A DNA stretch of 64,000 bases from assembly GCA_035578175.1 (NCBI GenBank), contig JAQMRL010000001.1, positions 60,845,553-60,909,552 of the forward strand, written 5' to 3'. Shown here in pieces: positions 1 to 9,760 of the stretch. The notes under the pieces are model-generated. The model did no database searches and was not told the origin of the DNA. It saw only the letters and a list, made by a program, of their open reading frames with translations. Within the stretch, counting starts at the first letter, position 1, and every line of letters begins with the position of its first letter. The DNA comes from Catonia carolina. Taxonomy: Eukaryota; Arthropoda; Insecta; Hemiptera; Achilidae. A program made the position numbers and the translations under genes.

Positions 1-1
1 A

Positions 2-100
2 TCTCAAGATGCTACTACATCTAAAGATGTATTAAGAAACTTGATGTCAATGAGGGACAAATTAAAAGAGCCGAAGAAACGTAAAGTAGGTATTCTATAG
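2..100 (+). pseudogene. C-terminal end of an unidentified ORF
   Basis: An open frame enters from the left edge, reads 32 residues rich in Lys/Arg and ends at TAG (98-100). The composition (charged, SKDVLRNL, KEPKKRK) looks like the tail of a real DNA-binding-type protein. It ends just before the terminal repeat of the Harbinger-like element that starts at 105. Harbinger elements encode a second Myb/MADF-type protein, so it could be the tail of one, but that is inference. The evidence is too short to name a family. Confidence 0.3.
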
Positions 101-104
101 TATA

Positions 105-840
105 GGTGTGTTCACGTGCAAAGCTGGCAACAAGCGCCTTGCAGCATGTAGCTTGGTCCAAGCGCTTAAGCGCTTAAAAAAAACTTAAGTGTTTTACGGT
201 AAACGCTGGAAAAAATTAGAGTCATCAATATGCCTGCGTCAAGAGACGATGAGCTAATTTTAATAGAAAATGTAGAGTTTTACGAAAAAGGAAATATGTG
301 CATGAGCTTAACCATGGAAGAATATTAGGTGAATACCACCATCTATTTCCTCAATTGAAATCCGATAGTTACATTTTCTCTCAGGCTATGTGAGGAGTTG
401 AGCACGTCCAACTACTTTATCTCAAGAGTCAAAGGATTATTAACGAAGAATTAAGGAAATTGGCGCTTGCAACCAATATATCCGGAAGAGCACTTAGTTA
501 TTTTTCTTAATTATTTTTATTTGTTTATACAAACAAAACAAAATACTTAAAAATTAAAACCGTAGAAATTCACTACTAAACAGAATACTTAAAAATAAAA
601 ACCGTAGAAATTTACTACTGCACATGTGCACATTGGTGTCCGCCAGCTTAATGAGCGCTTTAATAATAATGTTTCTAACATTCTTGTTTACCGTTGGAAC
701 TTGCAGCAATCTTGCATGTCCGAACAAGCTTTTCTTTAAACGCATACACTTGAAACAATGGGAACTTTTACTCGCGCCTGGAAGCGCTTGTCGACGATTG
801 TTTGCCGGCGCTAGAAACAAGCTTTGTACGTGAACGCACC
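105..840 (+). mobile_element. Deleted Harbinger/PIF-like DNA transposon
   Basis: The two ends are inverted copies: GGTGTGTTCACGTGCAAAGC at 105-124 and its reverse complement, with 2 of 20 bases different, ending at 840. Inside, on the + strand, lies the start of a Harbinger-type nuclease. The first part begins at the ATG at 230 (DDELILIENVEF). After a frame change a second part at 292-393 reads KYVHELNHGRILGEYHHLF, the typical N-terminal block of HARBI1/PIF transposases, then a stop. The DDE catalytic part is missing, so the element cannot move by itself. A 3-bp target duplication is not clear. Confidence 0.6.
230..393 (+). pseudogene. Harbinger transposase N-terminal fragment, frameshifted
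   Basis: This is the nuclease remnant inside the element at 105-840. Residues from the ATG at 230 give MPASRDDELILIENVEFYEK. One frame change near 292 restores the family block KYVHELNHGRILGEYHHLFPQ, followed by TGA at 391. Further degraded similarity (EELSTSNYF) continues to about 480. The N-terminal acidic stretch followed by VH-N-R-GEYH-LF is characteristic of PIF/Harbinger nucleases. No DDE residues are present. Confidence 0.55.
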
Positions 841-852
841 CTATGGGTAAAT

Positions 853-1848
853 GCACAGTGAACGTTGGTCGCAGGTTGCTGGAGTCAGATCACTTACAAG
901 CGGGAACCTGCTAGCAGAAATATGCCATAATATTTTAAACAGACGTTTCACAGTAAACGCTGGTGGCGAAATCTGCGCGCTGGTCACCTGCGCATATCAG
1001 CCCACGGGTTTGTTTTGTAGAATCCTGCGTGCTGGTCTGCTGGCAGGTTGCTGTGTACTTGGCGTCGTATAAAACGTATTCATAAATAACAACTTGTTAA
1101 TTGTAACAACATAGGTTTATAAAAATAACTTTAAAAAATTATTACTAGCCAAACAATAGGCTTACTATATAATATTGAATATCGGTAGTCAAAATGTTCG
1201 AAATACGTAGGCTACTACTTCAAAGTAGGCTAATCACAGGTCTTTCTTCTAGAAATATTCGTTGGTTGTGCAAATTGCACCATCGTTTTTGTAAGAGAAA
1301 TTTAACGTTTCTAGAGTCATTCTCATGTATTAATCTTGTTTTATAATCTTTTTTTAATTGCGGAAAAATATGAAGATACTCGCCGTAAAATTTTCTGTTC
1401 TTATTAATGTCACTAACGGTATCGTTTTCAAAAGATAATAATTTCGTGTAAACGAATAAATACGATTTTAATCATTTCTCAAAATGCGGTCTTTGGTTCG
1501 AATCCCATTCAGGCACGGCATGTTTTCATACGTTACAAAAAAATCATTTAATCCTTCACCGTCTGCGTTAGCAGTAATTGCAGAACAGTCGGACGTTAAA
1601 CAAAAAAAAAGAAGATTTTAATTATGTACGATTTTTCTCTCTCCATTAAGAATTAATTATTTGAATAAGAAATAATTCATCATCACTGCTGCTACTGGAA
1701 CTCATCTTGAAATACCGACAACTGAATGACGGTTTAAGCGCGTAATTACATGCTACCACTGTGCGCACTCGCCAGCGTGAATTAGTAATTGCGACCAGCG
1801 TTATCCAGCAACCTGAAAAGAGCGATCTGCAACCAGTGTTCACTGTGC
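853..1848 (-). mobile_element. Second deleted Harbinger-like element
   Basis: The ends at 853-872 (GCACAGTGAACGTTGGTCGC) and 1829-1848 are inverted copies, 17 of 20 bases identical. On the minus strand near the right end an ORF starts MSSSSSSDDELFLIQ (Met at 1704, stop at 1646). It resembles the acidic start (DDELILIE) of the nuclease in the neighbouring element at 105-840. The rest of the transposase is absent. A SINE (1483-1612) is inserted inside. The two elements lie 12 bp apart and have different terminal sequences, so they are related but distinct subfamilies. Confidence 0.5.
1483..1612 (+). repeat. tRNA-derived SINE (family A), 5' truncated
   Basis: A perfect RNA polymerase III box B (GGTTCGAATCC) lies near 1495, followed by a conserved body (AGGCACGGCATGTTTTCATA) and an A-rich tail at 1603-1612. 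The tRNA-like head with box A is missing. Relatives occur at 9575-9760, 10501-10575, 27625-27755 and 59911-60123. It is nested inside the Harbinger-like element 853-1848. Confidence 0.6.
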
Positions 1849-2794
1849 GCTTACACTAAACACTGTTTTTTTTGAGAATTTCTAACTCACGAAATTCAAT
1901 TAACATTTTGGTGTAGTTGCACTCGTATTCAGTTGTAGGCTACATCGTCAATATCATCGGATAGCTTCCTCCATTATGTATTCGATCTGGAAAGCGAGAA
2001 AGTAGAATTTTTCATTTTCCTCCAAATTTTCCTCGAATATCACCAAACTTAATTTTTTAATATTATTTACTCATAAATTCATGACTACTTGATATAAATA
2101 GTTCTAAAGTAGAGAAAATCACTTTAATTATTAACGCAGGGACAATAAAATGTTGTTTGCTAGAATCATACTAGTTAAACTGATTTGCAACTAAATATCG
2201 TATTGTTCTGAGGTTCAACGTTAAATGTTATTAACAGCTCCACCTTGCCACTCTTCTTTCTGCGTTGCCGAGTGTGCAGATAAGTAAACGTAACGTATGG
2301 TTACATCATACAATAAAAATAGACAAAAGTAAACTATACAACGAATTCAGAATCAAAACTGAACTAAAATGCATCAGTAATGTACATACAGTATTTATGT
2401 ATAAATGCTTTCATTTTAATGTGGCGTGTATTTCTACGAGTGAGGTAGTCATACTAGTAGCACATAGAAAATGCGATCCGGCAACGCTGTGGCTACCTCT
2501 ATTAGCCTTCACACACGATGAAATGACACGTAGAATAGTAAAATTAATGTATTTCTATTTTGGTATGTATTTAGTTAGAGAAATTCCAGAAACAAAATTG
2601 TATAATATATTCATTTTATTGTCTTGGATGATCTATGCTGCTAATTAACAATTTGTGCAGGCAACAGTATAGTGGAATTTAATTCTAAGACACACAATTA
2701 TCTGTTAAATATTATTTTGAAAATACAGTTTAATCACTATTATAGGATAATAGTAGCTTGTTTATGCTACCATTGCTTTCCTCCAGATAATTTT
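1849..2794. other. Non-coding, AT-rich
   Basis: A 127-codon open frame at 2265-2648 shows no recognisable domain, biased composition or splice context, and I treat it as chance. Nothing else is recognised. Confidence 0.5.
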
Positions 2795-2955
2795 GTTTTG
2801 TTTTACGTCCAATTTTTATGCTCATTGAGGCTAACGTAGATGACAGAGAATGAAAGACAAAAAGTGATTAAATTGCCAGACCTGACTGGGAATATAACCT
2901 AGGATCCCTAACATAGAAGCCAGTTGCGCTGACCGCTATACTTACTGATAGCCCC
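2795..2955 (-). repeat. tRNA-like SINE (family D)
   Basis: Read on the minus strand, this stretch matches 54600-54765 (+). The shared parts include the tRNA-like core (AACTGGCTTCTATG...GGATCC), the box-B-like segment and the tail with GACCTGAC...AATTT. The two copies are clearly diverged, so this is an old insertion. Confidence 0.5.
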
Positions 2956-3224
2956 GCAGATAATATGTATTCGTTTTAAAGAATAAATTTGTATTATTAC
3001 TATATATTTCATAGTTCATAAATCCGTACTGAACAAAAGTAAAACAAAACCTGAGCTAGTTATCTGTATGAGACTTGTGATTACGAATCACAGTAGTTGT
3101 AAATCTTATATGAATTATTAAAAGTACATGTCACGGAAATTGCATTCATTATTTTTTCAAAATTGTGGGCTATATAATATTACTAGCGGGACCTGTGCTG
3201 GAAAATCGTAATGAGATTATGTTA

Positions 3225-3870
3225 ATACAATTTTTTATTTTTTCTTGCCAAATCAAATAATAATAAAATTTCACACGATTTTCTCTTGCCAATGCAAATA
3301 ATGCACAATATAACCTAACATTAGTAATAATACATTAGAAATAAATAAAAAAATAACCTCAAAAAACAAAACCTTATTTTAATCATCAGTGAATGATGCA
3401 AAATGAAAATCAACCTTAGTTTGGCTTAATAAGGAAAATCACTCTTTCACACTAAACTAAGTTCTGTAGAGAAAAATGCTTCAAACAAAAGTTGTAGATC
3501 TTTTCATTTTCTATAAATTTTATTATAAACACTTTTGTCGTAAAATGAATACTAAGGCCGAAATCCTAAAAAAACCTTTTTTTACAGATTTTTATGAAAA
3601 AAAAACAGAAAATCCAAAATTACCGCTAAATTAAGCGTTATACAAAAAAATGTTTGAAAAAAAGTTGTAGATTCTTAAATTGTCTACAACTTTTATTATA
3701 TACACATGTTTCTTGGGTTTAGTTTTTTAGGTTTTTGAGCCGCAGGGGGTCACACCTCGGATTTTAGATTTTTCCTGAGGGTTTCAGAGTGTGAGGAACA
3801 AAAAAGATTCTTATCATATTTTCGCTTCGACGCCTCCTTATGGGTTAGATTTCCTGACAAAACTACAAAC
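3225..3870. repeat. Dispersed repeat segments
   Basis: The CTCTTGCCAATGCAAATAAT block near 3291 recurs near 49050 with the same downstream order (GTGAAT...ATGAAAATCAACCT). The segment GCCTCCTTATGGGTTAGAT near 3832 recurs near 43840. A motif containing AAGTTGTAGAT is repeated twice inside (about 3490 and 3665). There are no coding traces. Confidence 0.45.
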
Positions 3871-5784
3871 ATTCAGATTTTAAAAAATAGATTACTTTTA
3901 CAAGAATTATTATTTGTTATTCTAAATGTTTTCTCCCATCAGTACAACACTATTTTTGTAGAACCGTCAGGTACAGTTGCTAGTTTCGTTATTACAATAA
4001 CACTTAAGTTAACCGATAAGTGGATCAAAGCCAATACATTTTACGATTTGTTTGTGTCGACAAACCTGCTGACAACGAGTAGCCATAGTACCTATTTTGT
4101 TATTAGCGTACTAATCAGTGACAACCTTCGTACCAGAATCTATGGTTTTTTGATACACGCTTAGATTCCACGATTTGCGACTGTCAAATTATTTATTTGA
4201 ACGACTGCAAGGTATAGGCTACAATTTATAATCACGTTGATCCTTTGACTTTCACTTTTTTGTTTGACGTCAGAAATATTTTAATCTTTAGTCTAATCTT
4301 TCAACAAAAACGTCAGAAATATTTTACTTTATCTGTAGCAGCCACTTTCTCTTTTTGTTTGACGTCAGAAATAATTCACTTTCAGCAATATCCCCCGGAA
4401 CAGAGAATAATAATTTTGCACCATTCTATCATGCTAAGAGTTCCGGGTTTTGTGCCAAATATGTTCGGTATTTCCATCACTCGTTTTTATCTTATCACCT
4501 TTCACTGGCTTTAACCTGCATAAGAATCGGACGTAACACCAAAATAATCTTCAGTCTCCTGGCTACATGCCTGGTTGTAAACTGATAAATTAAATCTTTC
4601 TAGCAGTACAGTCTGATACCGAAGCCCGAGTTCTTTGTTTTTTTTAAATAGTCTTCCCAGTGAAGCTTAGCGTCCAGTGTCGTAGCAAACAGAACATAAT
4701 AAAAATGTCCCCTTGCTACAAAGAGCTCTGCCGTAGTTTGGCAGGGTAAACAGAATAATGTTGAACTAATTGGAAGGAAAATAGTAGCTTTACGTAAAAT
4801 GATAATTCCTTTCAATTTGTTACGCAATCAGTGAGAAATTAAGTAAGCTCTTATGTTCTCCTGGTTGTTCTAAAACAATAGTATTGAGATATCTGTCTAA
4901 AAGCAACTAAAGTTTGATGAGAATCATTTACAAATTTTATAATATGGTACTAGAGAAACTAGGTAGTGTAGCCTACATTTTTCATATGGTTTACTCTTGC
5001 TTTTGATTGTGTATAAAAACCAATACAGGTTCTCACTGAGCATTAGGAGTAGCAAGATCTGCAAGTAACCCTAAAAAAATACTGCTGCACAGACATTGTT
5101 AACAAGGAAAATTACATTGAATAGGTTCTTGATTTGAGCAGTTCAAATTATTACTTAGTAATACAGAAATAGTCTTACCTAGCTGAACCGTGCGAATAAA
5201 TTCACAAAATGAATCCTGAGTGTCATCACTATCCATTGAACCGATTTTTGGTTTGATAAATTTTTTGGGCTTGTATATTATGATTTATCCTAAACTGTTC
5301 ACAAAATTTTATTAAGTTTATAAATTTTAATAAACATTAAATATTTCTTGGTGGTAACAAAAATGAAATTCCAACGGCATGACGGTCGTTGGCCTTGAAG
5401 GTGGGTGGTACCTAAGAGGGTTAAAAACACGTGAGACTCTCATGAAGCAAAATCAGGTCTTCAAAAATTAGTTGTTAATGGGGGTGACCGCTGAATAATG
5501 GTGGTTGTTAAAGAAAGTTTTGACTATGAGTAGATCAGATGTACGCTGTTTAGTAGGAACGGGGCACTACAGCTGGGAGCTGACTTGTTTGCTATACTTT
5601 ATTCAACAGTCACTTGAGACCGTAGGAAATGTAGGTGATTACAATACAACATTGGTGTATAGAGCAATACGCTCTCCGCTACTATCAGTCCTACAAACAA
5701 ACGTAGTATTTAATTTGTAACTTATAAGGTTTAGTTGTAATTGTAATTTAAACTAAACACTTTCCTTTGTCTTACTTGTTCTAT
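3871..5784. other. Non-coding, no recognised gene
   Basis: A small local direct repeat (TTTTTGTTTGACGTCAGAAATA at about 4258 and 4352) is visible. Short open frames here have no recognisable features. Confidence 0.5.
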
Positions 5785-5786
5785 TA

Positions 5787-7113
5787 CGAGGCATATCCAG
5801 AAAGTAAATGTACTGAATTTTTGTAGATTTCAAAATTTTTTAATTAAACAAAAAAATTATATGGTTACTTTAGTACATATGTAAGCTATTTTTCGACATA
5901 TCGCCATTCCTCTCAATGCAAGTGGTGAAGTGGGGTATCAATATTTTGATGCCTTCCTCAAAGTAGTTTCCCGCCAATCCCTTCGTCCACTTCTCCACTT
6001 CCTCCTTTACCTCCTCGTCGGTTGAAAACCTTTTTCCACCCATGTGCAGCTTCAGGGAGGTAAAGAGATAGTAATCTGAAGGTGCTAGGTCAGGGGACTG
6101 CGCGGGATGGTTCAGGACATCCCATTTAAACGAGGCAAGCAGTTCCTTCGTGGCATTGGCCGTATGTGGTCTGGCATTGTCGTGCAGCAGGCAGACTCTT
6201 CTTTTCAGCATGACTCTCCTCTTGTTCTGAATCGCCCTCTGCAATTGTTTTAGGGTCTCACAGTATCTTGCAAAGTGGGGTCTCCCCTTGAGGCATATAT
6301 TCATTTAAAATTATGCCTTGACAGTCCCAAAACACGGATGCCATGATTTTCTTGACTGAAATTGTGGTTTGAACTTTCTGGCGGAGGGTGAAGAGGTGTG
6401 ACGCCACTGTTGAGACTGTCTTTTAGTTTCAGGCGGGTAGTGTGCAACCAAAGTTTTATCTCCAGTAACGATGGAGCGAAGAAATTCATCTCTATGGAGT
6501 TTGCAGCGCCTCAAAAACTCTTGCTCGACCTCCACTCGATTTAACTTGTGTTGGTCTGTCAGCTGTTTTGGGACCCACCTCGCGGACAGTTTCCGATATC
6601 CGAGGGTTTCTGTGATGGTTTCGTGCAGTAGAGATCTGGAGATTTGCGGAAACATCGCAGAAAGTTCACCACAGTCAATCTGCAATCGTCACGAAGCGCA
6701 TTTTTGAGTTTGTCCACGATTTCGTCAGTCACAATTTAAGGTCTTCCGCTCCTCTGATCATCTTGCAGAGACGTACGACTGTTTTTAAACTCGTGACACC
6801 ACTTGCACACACTCGTACGATTCATAGCTTTATCACTATATGCAGTTTTCACCTTATTATAAACCTCAACTGGAGGTTTTCTCTTCCAAACGAGATAACA
6901 TACGACGCCGCGTATTTCGCACTTGGCGGGAGATTGGATTAATATTTTTCACGGAACGTGCTGTCGCGTGGACAGTTCTCAACGTACTGACCTCAAACCG
7001 GTCTCGTTGCAAAGAGGAGAAGTCAGGCTACTCGTTAGTGTAGCTAACATGTCGAAAATAAAATCCCTTCGCTCGTAAGAGCCTCAGTACACTTACTTTC
7101 TGGATATGCCTCG
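5787..7113 (-). mobile_element. mariner transposon (full length, inactive)
   Basis: Inverted ends CGAGGCATATCCAGAAAGTA at 5787 and its complement ending at 7113 flank 1327 bp. TA dinucleotides sit outside at 5785-5786 and 7114-7115, as expected for TA-targeting mariner elements. The minus strand carries a transposase with a DD34D triad but several coding breaks (separate entry). An additional inverted copy of the left end is attached on the right (7114-7293). Confidence 0.85.
5870..6860 (-). pseudogene. mariner transposase, broken
   Basis: On the minus strand the reading starts with a helix-turn-helix part (VCKWCHEF, DDQRSGRP near 6800-6720) interrupted by a stop after GRP. It then continues through IVTGDKTLVAHYPPETK (first catalytic Asp), VFWD near 6330 in a second frame, HDNARPHTAN (second Asp) and SPDLAPSDYYLF (third Asp). 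There are exactly 34 residues between the second and third Asp, the DD34D signature of mariner. At least one stop and two frameshifts (about 6350 and 6265) separate the parts, so no functional enzyme is made. All three catalytic Asp codons remain. Confidence 0.85.
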
Positions 7114-7293
7114 TACTTCGAGGAAGGCATCAAAAAATTGGTACCCCCGCTGCACCACTTGCATTGAGAGGAATGGCGACTAGTCGAAAAATAGCTTACA
7201 CATGTACTAAAGTAACCATATAATTTTTTTGTTTAAATAAAAAAATTTGAAACCTACAAAAATTCAGTACACTTATTTTCTGGATATGCCTCG
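7114..7293 (+). mobile_element. Inverted duplicate of one mariner end
   Basis: This 180-bp segment is the reverse complement of the left end of the mariner (5787 to about 5965). It includes the transposase 3' end and a third terminal repeat ending at 7293 with flanking TA at 7294-7295. It starts directly at the TA that follows the inner terminal repeat. The sequence differs from 5787-5965 at several positions, so it is either a truncated second copy or a product of an old aborted transposition. Confidence 0.75.
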
Positions 7294-7295
7294 TA

Positions 7296-7400
7296 CATTT
7301 ACAGTATAATGCTGTAAATAATGTAATAATAATGTAATAATGTAATAATGTAATAATATGTAAATAATTTGTGATAATTTACTGTAATAATATAATAGTG
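7296..7400. repeat. TAATG-rich microsatellite
   Basis: Short imperfect tandem copies of AATGTAATA follow the mariner end. There is no coding content. Confidence 0.5.
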
Positions 7401-7907
7401 TTATTTATAATGTTTATAAATGGTTGGCAGCCTATAGGCCTATGGCGATGAAATGGATAAATATAGATTTTTAAAGAATAAAAAACAATGTTTAATTTAA
7501 TTTTATCTTTTCATAATATTTTATGTAGGCATACATTACACTATAAATAGTTCTATTCAATTACAAATGTAATAAAAATTCTGTCACATAGGGCCTAATA
7601 TATTATATTTCAGATAATAACGTAAACAATTTTAATCGTAAACGTAATTTATTTTTAATATCATAAGAGTATAATAGAGTATAGCCTACAATAAGATAAA
7701 CTTTTATTTTTTTAGCGTGAGTCAATGCTTTTAACACAATACGTAACAGCGGTCCGGTAATATAAGCAATGGTATCTTCCAACTGTTGGACAAAGTATAG
7801 TGCGGGATACATGGCAAGGAGGACTGGCGACCAGTAGTCGACAGTGAGACGTGATATTGTCATAGCAACGGTTGGTTTAAATCCACGTGGCGACGTGTGT
7901 ACAGATA

Positions 7908-8175
7908 TCAGATGAATTAATGTCCTATAGCCGAGCGAGTGAGAGGAAGATATGTGGCATAACTTCGCATGAGCCCAAAGGTCTTTGCCGTTATAATCCA
8001 AATCTGAAAACATACTACGTTGTTATCTTGCTTGTTAGCTAACTGCATGCATAAACGCTTGCTCCCAACAATGAGTAAATTATACAATGTTATTGGAATG
8101 GTGCGTATGGCTTGTGCGAGTGAGAGCGTTACGCATTCTCTCACTCCCACGGCTAGGGTACTCTAGTTCATCTGA
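7908..8175. mobile_element. MITE, copy 1
   Basis: The 268-bp element has inverted termini (TCAGATGAA at 7908 and TTCATCTGA ending 8175) extended by imperfect inner inverted repeats (CTATAGCCG... / ...CGGCTAGGG, then GTGAGAG / CTCTCAC). It has no coding capacity. A second copy with the same order lies at 13948-14224, which defines the unit. Confidence 0.7.
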
Positions 8176-8690
8176 ATACTGTACTGTACATTCTGGAAAG
8201 ATTTACTCCTCATATTTTTTTAGCTGTTACTGTGGGACCGTTTACTGCAGTGGTATTAATTACGCTCGCGGCTCGTGAAGTTATTAATCTATAGTAGTTT
8301 GCACGTTCAGTTGACACAACGGAGCAGTAAAGGACAATGTATTTCTTACGAGGCTCTCACTGCTACTAGCACGTAAACAAACATCGGCTTTGTAGATCAA
8401 TCAATGCCATCTAATCGCAAGGTTTACTCAACTTCATATGCGGATTCTAAATGTGAAATATTTTTTTCGATATCTGTAGTGGGAAAGATATTTTAGATTT
8501 GTAATAACTGATTGGTCATTTGTTTACATTTATCACGCTGTGTTTAGAAAGTCTGGCGAGGGAATGTGGAGAAGGCTGTCGCCACCGGCTTGTAGTAGCA
8601 CAATCTGTAGAGCTGTTATAGGACCGGCCGGAGCAGCAGGGCATCCAGCGGCGTAGTTCAAAAGTAGATTAAATGGTTTGTGAAGCCTTC
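8176..8690. other. Non-coding, no recognised feature
   Basis: No gene or clear repeat is recognised. The GC content rises toward the tandem repeat that begins at 8692. Confidence 0.4.
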
Positions 8691-8691
8691 G

Positions 8692-8945
8692 CCGCTACCT
8701 CAAAGAGGAGCAGCCGCTGGCAAGCGAAGGGAGGTTGTCTTTACCGCTGCCTAAACGATTAGGAGCAGTCGCCGACGCAGCGAACATATTTTACCGCTGC
8801 TTCCGAAGAGGAGCAGTCGCCGGTGAAGCGAAGCGGGGTCGTCTGTACCGTTGCCTAATCGAATAGGAGCAGTCGCCGACGCAGCGAGCACTTTTTACCG
8901 CTGCCTCAGAGAGGAGGAGTCACCGGTAAAGCGAGGGGTAGGGAA
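8692..8945. repeat. GC-rich 103-bp tandem repeat with half-unit structure
   Basis: The pattern is ACCGCTGCCT...GAGGAGCAGTCGCCGG...AGCGAAG alternating with ACCGCTGCCTAA...GGAGCAGTCGCCGACGCAGCGA. Unit starts lie at 8692, 8744, 8794, 8847 and 8898, a higher-order period of about 103 bp made of two diverged halves of about 52 bp. It is far more GC-rich than its surroundings. Confidence 0.75.
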
Positions 8946-9574
8946 GGGAGGTGTAAGGAGCAGAAAGAAAAGACTCAAAGTTGAGCGGTAATTCTTCCGT
9001 ATCGACCTTCGATAGTGATGGAATCGATACTGCTTGGTCACCTTCCACTATCGCATTCGCCGGTACCTCAGATACATCTTGCCACTTGGCACACGCACTG
9101 CGAGGGGTGTGACCGCTGCGTTGTCTGTCGGCAGCAGCAACCCCATCACAGCGTCAACAGTGGGCAAAATATGAACTACGGACCGGCGTAAAAGTAGTAC
9201 AGTATCAAGTCATTAATAGGTCTGCAATAAAATAGATAAGATATTCATTTTAACACCCCCTAATAGAAGTAAATTTTTTACAGGTTTTTTTGATATTTTA
9301 CAACTCATTAAACATTCTACATAATAGATAATTTTTTTTCTGTCAAGTAAAACTTGAATTGTAGTTCTACCTTAAAAAATACGTGTTCGACAGAGGCTTA
9401 AAAAATGTATTTATATACGCATGCAAATGCCTTTAATTGATATTTTTTGTTGCGCTAATAGCAGAGATGATTCCCATAAGATACATTGTGTTAACTGAAC
9501 GTGCAAACGACTATAGCTATTGTATGTTATAGAATATGTAGTGTTTATTTAGTTTAGTCATAGTAAGTTGTACT
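8946..9574. other. Non-coding, partly GC-rich then AT-rich
   Basis: No open frame with domain features. The first 250 bp continue the higher GC content of the tandem repeat block. Confidence 0.4.
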
Positions 9575-9760
9575 CTTTCTTATTATTCTTCTCGGTTAGG
9601 TTAATATTTTTAGTGATTGAGGGGTACTTGTCGGATGATGATGAGGATGAATTTTTTGGAAGTAATACTTTTGTATGAAATAATAACGTGCCTACATAGG
9701 ACTCGAACCACGACTGCGGTCTAAAAGGCGAGTACGTTACCACTGTGCCACCGCGGCCGG
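9575..9760 (-). repeat. tRNA-derived SINE, full head
   Basis: Read on the minus strand, the head is CCGGCCGCGGTGGCACAGTG with box A (TGGCACAGTGG), then box B GGTTCGAGTCC, a unique body and an AATAATAAG-type tail. Both internal polymerase III promoter boxes are near consensus. The head matches the SINE at 59911-60123, while the body after the head differs, so this is a related subfamily. Confidence 0.65.

Noticed and set aside
2265..2648. 127-residue open frame on +
   Set aside because: No recognisable domain, no splice or homology support; compatible with chance in this composition.
4245..4585. Two overlapping open frames on +
   Set aside because: They overlap in different frames over a small local direct repeat; no domain features.
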